Of a stretch of 64,000 bases of DNA, positions 36,094 to 57,280 are shown piece after piece. The stretch covers positions 4,774,001 to 4,838,000 of the forward strand of contig JAPVLO010000097.1 of the NCBI GenBank assembly GCA_027257055.1, read 5' to 3'. The notes under the pieces are model-generated. The model was given only the letters and a program-made list of their open reading frames with translations, had not been told where the DNA came from and made no database searches. The DNA comes from Cephalopachus bancanus. Taxonomy: Eukaryota > Chordata > Mammalia > Primates > Tarsiidae. The translations under genes and the position numbers were made by a program. Numbering within the stretch: the first letter of the stretch is position 1; every line of letters starts with the position of its first letter.

Positions 36094-36966
36094 CTTCCTG
36101 TTTAAGTGATAAATATTTTGAGTGATATTTATGGTAATTACTCAGATTTGATCATTTTATTATGTATACATGCATTGGATTATCACATTGTACCTCATAA
36201 TGTACAATTATTGTGTCCATTATAAGTTTACATTATAAATTAAAACAAAATAATAACATTTAAATTTTGCTCTTTTATGGCTCTAAAAACTTTCTACAAC
36301 TGTTTTACAATAGTTTTCTGGGTAAGATTTGTGTAGATCCATTGCAAGAGGTGTCTCCTACATAGCAAGTATGCACATCGGGTCCCTGAACTCATCCATG
36401 AAATAAGCATCACAACTTCCCAAGTTTCCCACCAAATTCCCCAGTTAATCTGATCACTATTTTAGTACCAATGTGTTTTTCCTAAGGGAAGATTTTATGC
36501 AAGTATTTATTTTATGCTTTCAATTCTATTTACTTGTAATTTTTGATCATATTTTTTACTATTTAATTCTAAAATGCAAGATTTATAATTTTATCATTTA
36601 ATGTTCTTGTCTGGTATCAAAAATTTATCAATTTTGTCAGTTTCCTCAATTGTTTATTTTTCTTCTCATCCTCTTTTTCTTTTTACCACTCTTCCCTTGC
36701 TTACTTTTCTTTTTTCTTCCTATTAAATTTTAAAGTTAATAAGTCAAAATTATTTATATAAATAAATTATTTATTTTATGTGTTTTAGAATTAAAGAGTT
36801 TATATTATGTTAAATTTTATATCCATTTATAGAAATACATTTATTTCAATTAAATTAGTTGGTTTCCCTGGACATAAAATTTACTGAACTACTAAAGAGG
36901 CTGTAAGTTCCAGAAATGGATGGCTTTCAGAATATTTTTTTGATCATCCAGGAATATAAAAACTAT
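36094..36966. other. AT-rich intronic DNA, nothing recognised
   Basis: Very AT-rich (36470-36860 especially). No gene. Confidence 0.5.
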
Positions 36967-36976
36967 TATGTGTTGT

Positions 36977-37278
36977 TTTTTGTTTTTTGGTTTTTTTGAG
37001 TTGGAGTCTCACTCTGTCGCCCAGACTGGAGTGCAGTGGCCGCTCCCGGCCACTGTAGCCTCGACCTGTTGGGCTCCGGCGATCCTTCCACCTTAGCCTT
37101 CCGAGAAGCTGCAACTACAGGCATGCGCTACCACGCTCGGCTGATTTTTTTGATTTTTATTGTAGAGATGAGGTCTTGCCAAGTTGCCCAGGCGGGTCTT
37201 GAACCCACGGGCTCAGGCAATCCACTCACCTCAGCCTCCCAAAGCGCTGGGATTACAGGCTGAGCCACCGAGCCCGGC
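36977..37278 (-). mobile_element. Alu, young subfamily, minus strand
   Basis: Full-length, interrupted T tail, target duplication TATGTGTTGT at 36967-36976 and 37279-37288. The end is GAGCCACCGAGCCCGGC. Confidence 0.97.
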
Positions 37279-37288
37279 TATGTGTTGT

Positions 37289-38147
37289 ATTTTTAAGTGT
37301 TCAATTACTAAATTAAAATTAAAATTATTTAGATTGCTGCATGTTTAATTTTCAAGCTTTTCATATGCTTTATTTTAAAGAATTTTTAAAGTGCAGATGT
37401 TCTTAAGTTATATATTTTACTTAAATTTTTATATTCACGTCATATTATATATATATTCTGTATATCATTTACAAATATATTTCTGAAGATGAATAGGCCT
37501 GCAATCTGTTTTTTTCTTTCAGTTTCTTTGAGTTCTACTTATGTTTATTTTCCCAATATAATAGATAATTTGAGAATGGAACCTGAAAAGACTTCACTGG
37601 AATTCACCTCCCAAATGATTAAGATACTAATCTGATAATATAATGATGATTTCTTCAAATTGAAATTCCTGTTCTCTTATAACTATTCTCACACATAGGC
37701 TAAATGTTTCATTTACATGCAAAAGTTATCAAGTGCTGCTATTTGCCTGACAAATTTTTGTGGGTTCTTTACCCCAAAACGATCATCTTAGGTGGAAGTA
37801 GTTTTCAGTTATTTTAAATAGAAAGTTCCTTTCGAAATTAAGCATAGCACTATATGGTCAAGTTTTAAAAGCTATTTTTTTTTACAAGGTTTTCATATTT
37901 AATACTTTAAGCCAAAACACCTCCCACATTTGCAGAATTTCTTATTTTACCAGCCAGCATCATCAATGATATACTGGGAACAAATGAAACAGAAAAAATA
38001 GAATATGAGCCATTTTGCAAAATGCTGCCAGGACAGGCAGTATTGGCAGTAATCAGATTATTAAATCAAAAAGTTACTGTATATTGATGACTTTAAGGCA
38101 TTAATAAGTCTGCTAGTTAATCATATATTATGAAATTTAAAAAAAAT
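37289..38147. other. Intronic DNA, nothing recognised
   Basis: No gene or named repeat. Confidence 0.5.
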
Positions 38148-38155
38148 CTACTGTA

Positions 38156-38459
38156 AGCTGGGTTCGGTGGCTCAGCCTGTAACCCCGCGCCCTTGGGAGG
38201 CTGAGGTGAGTGGATTTCCTGAGCCCGTGGGTTCGAGACCCGCCTGAGCAACTTAGTGAGACCTCATCTTTGCAAAAAATCAAAAAATTAGCCGGGCAGT
38301 AGCACAAGCCTGTAGTTCCAGCTACTTGGAAGGCTGAGGCGGAAGGATCGCCGGAGCCCAACAGGTCAGGGCTGCGGTGGCCGGGAGCGGCCACTGCACT
38401 CCAGTTGGGGCAACAGAGTGAGACTCCAACTCAAAAACAACAACAACAACAAAAAAAAA
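38156..38459 (+). mobile_element. Alu, young lineage
   Basis: Begins AGCTGGGTTCGGTGGCTCAGCCTG and has a tail of AAC units and A's. Target duplication CTACTGTA at 38148-38155 and 38460-38467. Confidence 0.96.
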
Positions 38460-38467
38460 CTACTGTA

Positions 38468-39693
38468 GATTATGTATACAAGGAGGCAAATAAATACTTT
38501 CAAATATTCATGTGTCATGTTTTAAAGTATTCCTATTCATACCTGATTCTGATGCTATGACCGTATTGGCGGGAAGGTATAAAAAGGCTATAGATGATAT
38601 GAAGGTGTAAACATCAAGAGTTTAATCTAAGATGAGTTTTACTCACATAGAAGCTCTTGTACATAAAACTTTTCTCATAAATCTCTATTTCACATAAATT
38701 GATAGGAAAATATGAATTCAAATAAATGGCTACAGCTTTATGCAAAGGTAAGTATTAGAATACCCTATTTACTGATGTTTGCCAAGACAAATATCCAGAA
38801 GACACCTTTTTTTAATGAGTTTATTAGCTAACAGAAAAATGGATTTTTGTGTTTGAATTTGTCGCAGGATATTTGTTGAAGGAGAGCTCTTCACTTGGAA
38901 AAAAAATTAGCTTACTTACCTGACATTTTAGAGCACCTGGATGAACTTAATTGAAAACTGCAAAGGCCATGTAAAAAAGATTGCATGTACAGAGTTCATA
39001 GATTTGAAGCAAAAATTCAACTTTGGAAAAAAGATAAAAATAATTGTGTTATTTAATTGGTATTATAGTCTAAAATCTAAAAAAAAAATCTATTAGAGCA
39101 ACACCTATGACTGCTTGAAGTAAAGTTTCATTCATTATATTCAAATACTTAGGAGAAAAAAATTTAAAGACATTTGCATTTCCACATGGACTTTCAGCAT
39201 TATATTTGTCCATGGAAGGAGCATAAAATTTAATAAATGTATTCCTCATGACTCATGACAAGAAAGAAGTTTCTATCATTTGGAGAAAAAGTGATAAATA
39301 CTGTGTCGTCATTTGCTCCCACCAGCTTTTGTGAATAAAGTTTACTTGATGTTAATTATCAAGAATTTGATATTCCAGTCATAAAACTTGAAGCAGTAGA
39401 GGTATTTCATGACTGCAAGGTCAAATTTATCATTAACGATTTAAAAATATTTTAGTTGGAAATTTAATGCATATTGAACAGTTATTATATTCTCTAATAC
39501 TCTATATTTCATTTATCTTATCATAATTATATGCCATAAAGAAAATGTAATGACTTTTTACCAAGCTCTATATAGACATTCTCAACCTATCTCTAAAATT
39601 ATCCCATTGCACTAAATTATTCTAGAAAAAAATTGTTACGGAATGAAACTTAGAAAGTGCCTACAGTGACCAAAGAATATAAAAGTAGATGTT
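38468..39693. other. AT-rich intronic DNA, nothing recognised
   Basis: No gene or named repeat. Confidence 0.5.
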
Positions 39694-39709
39694 TAAAATT
39701 TACGAGCAA

Positions 39710-40015
39710 GCTGGGCTCGGTGGCTGAACCTGTAATCCCGCGCTTTGGGAGGCCGAGGTGAGTGGATTGCCTGAGCCCGCGGGTTCGAGACCCACCTGGG
39801 CAAATTGGCGAGATCTCATCTCTACAGTAAATCAAAAATCAGCGGGCGTGGTAGCGCGCGCCTGTAGTTTCAGCTACTTGGAAGGCAGAGGCGGAAGGAT
39901 CGCCGGAGCCCAGCAGGTCGAGGCTGCGGTGACCGGGAGTGGCCACTGCACTCCAGTCTGGGTGGCAGAGTGAGACTCCAACTCAAAATAAATAAATAAA
40001 TAAAATAAAATAAAA
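39710..40015 (+). mobile_element. Alu, young subfamily
   Basis: Full-length with an AAAT/AAAAT tail. Target duplication TAAAATTTACGAG at 39694-39706 and 40016-40028, extendable by three bases with one mismatch. Confidence 0.97.
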
Positions 40016-40028
40016 TAAAATTTACGAG

Positions 40029-43000
40029 GAAACTTGCCATTTGGTAAGCATCCTCCATTGGAATCTATAATATGTAAAAACACTGAAATAACACACTGCT
40101 AAGATGGCACCTCCCTACCTTCCTCCCTCCTATACCGTCATTAGTAGATACCTAGTTCGTTAGTAAATACTGCGCTGTGCCTGTGGAAGAGGAATTTCTG
40201 TTAACACTGTGAAGCTGTTTCTATTTTCCCAATATGCCTTCAAAAATAGCAGTTAATGGAGGGAAAAAAAATAATTAAAAGTCAAATTCATATTTAGTCA
40301 TGAAAATATTGTATAGTGTTCTCTTTTAATTGTTTCTAAATATGCTATGATGTTTCACGTGAGCAAAAATAACCATATGTGAGTATTTGCATATTTTCAT
40401 TCATATGGTTTATGTAGTGCTATTAACTGCTAATACATTGAATATATAAGATGTGTGGTTTCCTGTTAATATTTTATAAGGATATTATGGTTTTATGGTT
40501 AACATTAATTTGAGGTATTGCTTTACGTGTAAAAACTACTTTAAAAAATATTTCCTTGAAGTTTGATTTTATATTGATCATGTTAACAAAGTTTAATGTA
40601 GGCTACAATATAGTAACTACATATCATGTATGTTAAATATACAATATGGCTAATAATAAATTGCTTGTTTAATGTTGTAATGTTTTTAGCCACAATCATT
40701 AATTGTGTGTAGGCTTGTTTTAAATTTGGTTAAGCCTGTCCTTTCAGTTATCAAAGGAAATGTATATTATCTTTTCCTATGTTGTGAAATTCTAAATTTT
40801 CTGCTTTGGGTTATCTGAGCACAAACAAAATTAATGTTTTAATGTAAGGAAGATTGTTCTGTTAAAAAGATTTTGAGTCAAATTCTTTATTTTCAAAATA
40901 TAGAATTTTAACTTTTTACATGTCTCTGATAAAACAGCATGACTTTCATTAAACACCAACTCAGTATCTCCATACTTAGCAAAATTACTTACAATTATTG
41001 ATTCAGTTATATTATCTAGCTGCTACTAATACCTAAACTTGAGACAAATCAATGAAAAGTCTTGTTTAGGAGAGAGACTGAGGAAAGATATTGACAACTA
41101 GACAACTATCCATTCCTTTCAGATATCTAATAATTAGCAAGTTAGACCATCACCTGTAAGAAAGCATTTTTTTGTAAGTAATAAACTTTACTCTTCAGAC
41201 CAGTTTACAAAAAAATTGAGCAGAAACTAGAGTTTATTTACCCCTCTCCTCCTCTTTCCCCTGTTATTAACATCTTACATTTCTGTGTACATTTATTACT
41301 ATTGACAAAGCAATAATGATGCATTATTATGAACTAAAATCCATAGTTTAGGGCACATACTTTATGTTGTATAGTTCTTTGAATTTTGCCAAGAATATAA
41401 TGTTATGTGTCCACCATTTTAGTATCATACAGAATAGCTTCACTGCTCGGCATATATTTTAAGATAAATTTATCACCTCTTCTTGAAAGCCCATATACTA
41501 AAAAATGGTTTAACTGCTTCATGTTTTAAAATAAAAGTTGAAGAATCATGTTCATTATGTTACTCAGAGTTCTTTAGCCACTATCCATAAGGAAAATGTT
41601 TTGATAACAGAATCAGCTTTGTTCCAGTGAACTATGTATTTCTTGTTATAGGAGTCAAATGTTTGTGACATTTGCCTTATTTTAATCTTCAGCATTCAGT
41701 TTTAAATCTAATTTTAATAATTAAACCATGTCCCTTGAATATCTTTTACTCTCTTTCAAATGGTTTCTGCCTTCTCTCATTTTTTACTTTTAACCTTGAA
41801 ACCCTTTTTGCAAAACTATAAACTATAAATAAATATGATTTGTAAGTTACAATATAAACTCGCAGTATAACTAAGACTCTACAATATAGCAGCTTTTCAC
41901 TGTTTGAATGAACATTTCAGTTTCTGCAGGAAACAGTGTTTTTTGAAGAAGTTTCAGTGTTTGGTTCTAGGGCAAAGGTGAATCTTGTGAAATTTGAGAA
42001 AATATTCTTAGCTGCACCTGAGTCAGAGATGCACAAAGACAACAATCAATAAATGTTGATCAGTGGAAAAGAAGTGGGCTTCACATGTTATCTATCGAAA
42101 TTAGTAACTTTTTAAATTGAGAATAATAAAACATGGTTAACATTGATGAAACATGATATAACTGTGAGACAGGTGCCATCCATGGATTACTTCATGCCCA
42201 TAGGAGGAGGTCAGGACTAATAGTTTGTTGAGGAGAAATTTTTCAGTTGGCAACTCACTTATTTCTATCTAAGGTATTGACTCAGTTGGTTGAATGCACA
42301 TAGGGAACTGTGTGGGACAACAATATTTCACTGAGCCTGAATGCCAAACAATTTTACTTATTTTAATACTTGGGCAAACAAGAATTAGCATTTGTTAAAA
42401 AAAAAAAAAAAGAAAATTTAGTAACTGATATGCTAAACCAGTTTATATTGGTTATAGGTTAGGAGCAAGAATGGTAGAAAAAGTAATTCACTTTAAATGA
42501 TGGACCTTGATGCAATTTCCTCCAAAGTGTCAACCTTTCTGAGGTCAACCTCTTATTCATCGGATGTCCTGTAAGAATGGCCCATTTTTTCTTTTTCTTT
42601 TTTTCTCCCAAGCCCTCCTTCTTTCTTTCCCTCTTTCGCTGTGTCACCTGTATCCACATCATTAAAAAAACTGATGAGTATGAATCCTTTATCTGCCCAT
42701 CACACCCTCCCCACCACCTGAAGCGGGCCCCAGCTACTGCCCTCTGCAGGACGTTTAGGGTATATTACGATTTAAGAATTACTTTTTGATAAGCTGTTTA
42801 CTGTGGTATTCTCAGAGGTCGTCATTTGGCATTGTTCTCTCCACAAGCATTTATCAGACTTGTTTGTCATTTCTTTAATTGTGTTGTTTATTAAAGCTTT
42901 AGGCTTCAATAACATAAGTCATGAATTTAGATTCTTTTGTAGAGAAAACAGCTAGGATTTCAAACAGCCATGGACATAGATGGCTCTCAGAGTTGTTTCT

Positions 43001-43729
43001 TTATCTGTGGAACAGAAATAATTTTCATTTCAGGCGGTTCTCATTAAGGTTAGCGTGTAGAACATAATCTTAAGTGTCTTGCTCAATGCCTGTATTCCAT
43101 AAGTATTTATTCATTTTTTTCAACTACCAACAACCTAATAACAAAGTCAAATTATCTTAAGTCCCTGGGTGTTTTTGTTGCTAAATGTTGCTATAGTAGG
43201 CTGTAGCATACTCTAAGCTTCCAATCTTGTTTCCTGGTTTTCTAAAAAAAGTTGTAAGATATTAATGAATATTTAATGAACATTTATACTGTTAAGTGTC
43301 ACAGGAAACAAACAAAAAAAAATCAGGACACCAAAATGAGTTTGGTTAAGGAGAAAGTCTGCTTAAGGAGAGACAATCTAGTCACATGAAAATACTAATA
43401 TATAAGCGCTATCTATTAGAATAACGATTGTAATGAAAATAAAGTTTCGATGTGTTTCGATGGACAGGAAATATAAAGGAAAATTTGATAATTCCGAGCA
43501 GTCTCAAATGAGGGCATAGGCTGGCATCCTGTAAAGGGCGTCACAGTGGACCCTTCCCTCCCCCACCTCCCTCACCTCCACCCCCACTCCCGCCCCAGGA
43601 ACATTGGCATGGCTCTAGGCCTGTGGCATGGAAAGTGGAAGACTGTCCCTGACAGGGTGATGAGCCTGTGGGGTGGGTAGCAGTGAGGTGGGAGGTGATT
43701 GACGAATCAGTCTGGGCAGAATATGTTTT
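40029..43729. other. Long AT-rich intronic stretch
   Basis: No Alu in 3.7 kb and nothing recognised in most of it. A polypyrimidine run lies at 42585-42640. A C-rich tract at 43551-43598 is G-rich on the other strand (see findings). Confidence 0.5.
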
Positions 43730-43742
43730 AGAAAATGGTGTA

Positions 43743-44051
43743 GCCGGGTTCGGTGGCTCAGCCTGTAATCCCGCGCCTTTGGGAGGCTCAGGTGAGTGGA
43801 TTGCCTGAGCCCGCGGGTTCAAGGCCCGCGGGTTCAAGGCCCGCGTCAGCAGGCGAGACCTCATCTCTACAATAAAATCAAAAAATTAGCCAGGCGTGGT
43901 AGCGCGCGCCTGTAGTTCCAGCTACTTGGAAGGCAGAGGTGAAAGGATCGCCGGAGCCCAGCAGGTCGAGGCTGCGGTGGCCGGGAGCGGCCACTGCACT
44001 CCAGTCTGGGCGACAGAGTGAGATTCCAACTCAAAAAAAAAAAAGAAAGAA
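43743..44051 (+). mobile_element. Alu, young subfamily, with internal 15-base duplication
   Basis: Full-length; target duplication AGAAAATGGTGTA at 43730-43742 and 44052-44064. GCCCGCGGGTTCAAG is present twice in tandem (43809-43823 and 43824-43838) followed by a partial third GCCCGCG. Confidence 0.97.
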
Positions 44052-44064
44052 AGAAAATGGTGTA

Positions 44065-47941
<3,877 letters not shown>

Positions 47942-48088
47942 GAGATACCGGAAATTGAAGAAATAGTGTTTCCAAGGCAAGTCACTAAGCACAATGGCTA
48001 CCTACAAAGGCAGAAGAGAGATTGGGTCATCCCTCCCATCAACTTACCAGAAAACTCCAGAGGACCTTTTCCTCAAGAGCTTGTCAGG
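47942..48088 (+). CDS. CDH2: CDH2 exon 4: furin-type cleavage site and start of EC1
   Basis: This exon encodes 49 residues, 134-182 in human numbering, phase 0 on both sides. It starts [13 protein letters not shown], runs through the basic cleavage site LQRQKR, and continues as [19 protein letters not shown] to ELVR. Cleavage by a furin-like convertase after KR releases the mature protein with N-terminal Asp1-Trp2. Trp2 is the residue that swaps into the partner EC1 domain to make the adhesive dimer between cells. The Glu of PENSRGP is the first calcium ligand of the family. The donor is AGG|GTAGGG. The segment just before the cleavage site (VTKHNGY) differs from the human residues as I recall them (FSKHSGH), while everything after DW looks identical. 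That is the expected contrast between prodomain and adhesive domain. Confidence 0.97.
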
Positions 48089-49858
<1,770 letters not shown>

Positions 49859-50014
49859 ATCAGGTCCGATAGAGATAAAAACCTTTCACTGCGGTACAGC
49901 GTAACTGGGCCAGGAGCTGACCAGCCTCCAACTGGTATCTTCATTATCAACCCCATCTCAGGTCAGCTGTCAGTGACAAAGCCTCTGGATCGTGAGCTGA
50001 TAGCCCGATTTCAT
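49859..50014 (+). CDS. CDH2: CDH2 exon 5: EC1 core
   Basis: This exon encodes 52 residues, 183-234 in human numbering, phase 0 on both sides. It begins [20 protein letters not shown], contains [19 protein letters not shown], and ends with [12 protein letters not shown]. This is the central beta-sandwich of the first cadherin repeat. The DRE triplet supplies calcium ligands at the EC1-EC2 junction, and NLS at N190 is a glycosylation sequon at a known N-cadherin position. The acceptor is ATCCTCAG and the donor CAT|GTAAGA. The fourth residue after the DR pair is I in LIARF; human, as I remember it, has DREQIARFH, whereas rodents have L as here. That is one of several small signs that the sequence is not human. 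Confidence 0.98.
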
Positions 50015-50792
50015 GTAAGATTCCAACCAACTGATAATTCTATGTATTGATATTCTGAATGTCTGCAGAGTTCACCATTGCCTTTTATCAGTCAAAAAAC
50101 CTTGATACTGAGAGTTTTCGGAAGTGCCTTTGCAGCCTTTTGGGTTATTTGAGTAATTTTATTGTTTTTATAGAATTGATGAAGGCTCTTGATTTAAAAA
50201 AAAATACGTAGTGCCCAAAAAGAACAAAAAGGAAAATGAAATTGCCTTCAGATCTGTGGCTTAGAACTTATAAGAACAAACATGTGGATAGTGTCCAAAA
50301 TGTTGCTTGTAAAGTATGTAGAGGTCACAACATGGTTAGTGGATGCATAGTATTCCTCCCTTTTCTTGTCTTACATTGTATTTTCTTTGGGGCTGTTTGT
50401 CTTTTTCTCTTACTATTATTAAGAACCTTTTTATCTATTAGGCATGTTAGTGAATGGTGTACTTTCTCTTGTTGTTGTTTGTTTCTAAACACTGTGTATA
50501 AGTTTGCCATAGTAGAAGTTCGTACTATAAAATTCACTTTTTAAAATTTTGTCATACATTCTGGCTTTTCAGACATGCTGACAAAGCTCTTCCCTACCCC
50601 AAGATGACAGTCTCCCTAATTTTATCTGTTGTATTTACTTTTTTGCACTTAAATTTTTAACCTCTGTGGAGTTATAATAAAAGGAGAGACAAAGACCCAT
50701 TTTGTTTTTCCTTAATGACTAGCCAGTTGTCCCGGCAGCAAGTATTGAATTAAGTTCATCATCGACAAATAGTCATTAAAACTCTTACCCCA

Positions 50793-51081
50793 GCCGGGCT
50801 CGGTGGCTCAGCCTGTAATCCCGCGCCTTTGGGAGGCTGAGGTGAGTGGATTGCCTGAGCCCGCGGGTTCGAGACCTGCCTGGGCAGCGAGACCTCATCT
50901 CTACAATAAATCAAAAACTCACCCGGGCGTGGTAGTGCATGCGTGTAATTCCGGCTACTTGGAAGGCTGAGGCGGAAGGATCGTCGGAGCCCAGCAGGTC
51001 GAGGCTGCGGTGGCCGGAAGCGGCCACTGCACTCCAGTCTGGGCGACAGAGTGAGACTCCAACTCAAAAAAAAAAAAAAAC
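50793..51081 (+). mobile_element. Alu, young subfamily, in CDH2 intron 5
   Basis: Full-length, target duplication AACTCTTACCCCA at 50780-50792 and 51082-51094. Close to the subfamily consensus. Confidence 0.98.
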
Positions 51082-51203
51082 AACTCTTACCCCATGCTTG
51101 TGTGTGTTTGTTTTGAGATTCTTATTTTGCCCGCTGATATGTCTGTTGGATTCTTGCACTTGTACGAACTTTTAAAATTACTGAGCTTTAAAAATTTCTA
51201 TAG

Positions 51204-51436
51204 GCTGGGCTCGGTGGCTCAGCCTGTAATCCCAGCACTTTGGGAGGCCGAGGCCTGGGTTCGAGACCAGCCCGGGCAACTTGGCGAGACCTTGTCTCTA
51301 CAATTAATCAAAAATTGACTGGGCGTGGTAGCGCACACCTATAGTTCTGGCTACTTGGAAGACTGAGGCGGAAGGATTGCCTTAGCCCAGCAGATCGATG
51401 CAACAGAGTGAGACTCCAACTAAAAAAAAAAAAAAA
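51204..51436 (+). mobile_element. Alu with two internal deletions
   Basis: GGCTGGGCTCGGTGGCTCAGCCTG start and GACTCCAACT end, but about 20 bases are missing in the left arm (GAGGCCGAGGCCTGGGTTCG) and about 45 in the right arm (CAGCAGATCGATGCAACAGAG). Its left arm keeps CAGCACTTTGGG, unlike the young copies. Confidence 0.93.
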
Positions 51437-52159
51437 TTCAATAGACTCCCTTAGATCTAAGCAGATATATAGACATATAAGCATATGAGAATTTTAAACT
51501 ATTTTAAGCACTGAGTATTAGTCAAGGTTCTTTCCTTCCAAAGACTTTGATTGCTTCATCATCACATTCTTTTAAAACCTTTAAAGGAATCATTTATTCT
51601 AATGCTTTTTATATTGTTCTAAAACATAGAAAAGTAAAATTTTCAAACCTTTCATAAGGACAACATATCATTAATAGAGAAACTTGGTAAAGATAGCATA
51701 CAATAGACCAGTCTCTACTTAGACTAGTACCTAATTTATATAAGAATACAAATAATATCAATCCCCAAACACTTAGAATCTCTTTCTATTTTATTTCATA
51801 CTATTTGAATTCTTGTGGTCAAACCTCAGGAAATAAGTATATTCAAGTCAATTTGGGGGTAAATAATTGTTCTCTAAATGCTTGCTACTTGCACATTAAA
51901 AGAGTAATACCTATAACAAAATAGAATTAATTGTAGAATTGAAAGTATTATGATTCAATATTAAGATTCAGTATTTTCTATAATTATAAGTATAATTAAG
52001 GTTCAGTATTAAGAATCTATTAATATAATATACTATATTAAATAAGTCAAGAAAAAAGGATAATCTTTATAGGTGTTAAGAGGCAGTATTAAAATGTATG
52101 CTGTTTCATGTGTTTAATAACCTCTAAATAAAAAAAAGATATGTTGATGCTTCTTTTAA

Positions 52160-52412
52160 TTTGATAGAGAAAGCCAACAGAAACCAACAGCCAGCATCAG
52201 ACTTAACAAGAAAAGCATTCCAGTTAAAAAGAAACAATTCAGTGGAACATTACACAGCCATTGAAAAGAATGAAATGGACCTCAATGTGCTGGATGAAAT
52301 GATTTTGAAGATATTCTGCTAAGTGTAGCTGAGTGATTATTTTTTTAAAGAAAAATAAGATTAAATTTCTAGAAGAATACCTAAAAAACAGACCTGGGGA
52401 TGGATAAAGGAA
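52160..52412 (+). mobile_element. Old L1 fragment
   Basis: TTCAGTGGAACATTACACAGCCATTGAAAAGAATGAAATGGACC and ATTCTGCTAAGTGTAGCTGAG follow the L1 ORF2-end / 3' region pattern on the + strand, heavily diverged. Confidence 0.7.
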
Positions 52413-52422
52413 CAGCTATCTT

Positions 52423-52716
52423 TTTTTTCTTTTTTCTTTTTTTTTGAGTTGGAGTCTTACCCTGTCACCCAGGTGGAGTGCAGTGGCACACTCATGGCCA
52501 CCCCAGCATCGACCTGGGTAGCTCCGGTTATCCTTCCACCTCAACTTTCCAAGTAGCCGGAACTACAGGTGTGCACTCCAGCTAATTTTTGATTAATTGT
52601 GGAGACGAGGTCTCGCCAAGTTGCCTGGGCTGGTCTCGAACCCACGGGCTCAGGTAGTCCACTCGCCTTGGCCTCCCAAAGTGCTGAAATTACAGCCTGA
52701 GCCACGGAGCCCAGCC
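52423..52716 (-). mobile_element. Alu, intermediate age, minus strand
   Basis: Interrupted T tail then GAGTTGGAGTCTTACCCTG, ending GAGCCACGGAGCCCAGCC. Short target duplication AGCTATCTT at 52414-52422 and 52720-52728. Confidence 0.95.
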
Positions 52717-52914
52717 ATTAGCTATCTTACATACTTTATTTTTAATGTTTATGAATGCCTTTTACAATTAGGAAAAAAGAAAAGCCCAGTGTCAAAATTT
52801 CCTATGTACACTTAATTCTTTCTAGATGACTTTGTTTCCTTCATCTCTATGACTACCTTGTGCTAGTCCCACAATTTTAATTACCCAACTTTGTTATCTC
52901 TACTGGTTTAGCAA

Positions 52915-53130
52915 AATGATTTTGGAACTGGACAAAACTGGTTTGGGATGTGAGTCTTGTCAGCAGAGAGCAGTGACCTTCATAAATTTCCTAGCCTTTC
53001 TGAAGATAAATTTTTCTCATCTTCAAATGCTGAGAATCTCTGCTCCACTCTTTTGTATGTAGATTAAAGAATTAAAATCTATTGTGCTCTGAGCACAATG
53101 TCTAGCACACAGTAAATGGTGTATCTTCTC
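52915..53130 (+). mobile_element. MIR-like fragment
   Basis: Landmarks TTTGGAACTGGACAAAACTGG, TTCATAAATTTCCTAGCC..CTGAAG, TTTTTCTCATCTTCAAATGCTGAG and GCACAATGTCTAGCACACAGTAAATGG follow the MIR order. Confidence 0.6.
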
Positions 53131-53274
53131 TAAGTATATGGACTCAGACTAACTTAAATTTTGATGGGAGGAACAGATTTTGTTTTTTAGTTTATTCTTG
53201 TTATTTTAGTGCCATTGTGATGATATATTTTATCTCCTCACAGACACAAATCTGTTCAATAGTTTGTTTTCTAA

Positions 53275-56283
<3,009 letters not shown>

Positions 56284-56949
56284 TAAGGTGCACAGTATCA
56301 CATATATCACATACACTTTATCTCCAGATAACAATATATGCACAATATTATTCAACTACTAATATTTTTCATTAAGAGACTTGTACCATTTTCTACAGAA
56401 CTTCAAATTGGTTAAATGATGTATGCATACTGGATAAATCATTGCTAACCCATGTAATATTTAAGGTGATAATTGACTAAGCTGAGCTAATATTCACTGG
56501 TCAGTATCTAATTTTTAAAATTCTTGACGTTTCCTCATTTTCCTTCATAGTCAGAGGTTTTCATAAGGAATTAAATTAAAAATCACAGCCAAATAATTCA
56601 TGCGTACACTTAGGGTCATTTTTAGCTCTTGTATTATTAAAAGGCTGCAAATAACATGTATGTGATTGGGTTTTTTGTAACCCTGCTGTGGATAGCCTGA
56701 TGTAGTCCATGGTAGATTATCCTCAATATTAGAGCCGAGCCCCTTAACTCTAAGATTAATTTACTTAACAGATTAGAATAGTAGTAACTGCATGAATTCT
56801 ACTGACAAACATTTAAAGTTAGTAATACAGAGAAATATATTTCTAGCATAATATTTTGTTGAAAAGGCATAAAATGGTAAAGGCTTTGAAATACTAAGTA
56901 GTATTACAGTCTGAGAGGAAAAAAGTACTTTGGTTAATTCCAGGTGGGT

Positions 56950-57280
56950 CCTCTCAGAGTGACAGGCCTCAACCCACCATGCTCCTGTGTCCCTCTGTGT
57001 TTTTATTCACGTGACCCCTTCTGCCAGGAATGCCTGGCACCTGTTTCTTGACTTTGGACCTCCTGGTTCTTCAGGTTCAGATTCGAGCTCTGCTTATATT
57101 CTTTCCTGAAACCTTTAGTCCTAATGAGACTTGTATGTCCTTTCTCTATTCTGTCCTGACCATTTCCTTACAGATTCTCAAGGTCATTATTTTGACCGTC
57201 TGTAATCATTGTTTGAGTGAATTATCAAAGTGTCAACTCATAGAGATTTGTGCTTTGCAGATTTCTAGCTGAGCCAGCTT
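56950..57280 (+). mobile_element. L2-like fragment
   Basis: CCCCTTCTGCCAGGAATGCCTGGCACC..GACCTCCTGGTTCTTCAGGTTCAGATTCGAGC matches the L2 3' half pattern. The open frame here is a relic of this. Confidence 0.55.

Noticed and set aside
35530..37650. Two similar 45-base stretches (near 35535 and 37600) as a segmental duplication
   Set aside because: Similarity is short and weak; more likely two bits of one old repeat family or chance in AT-rich DNA.
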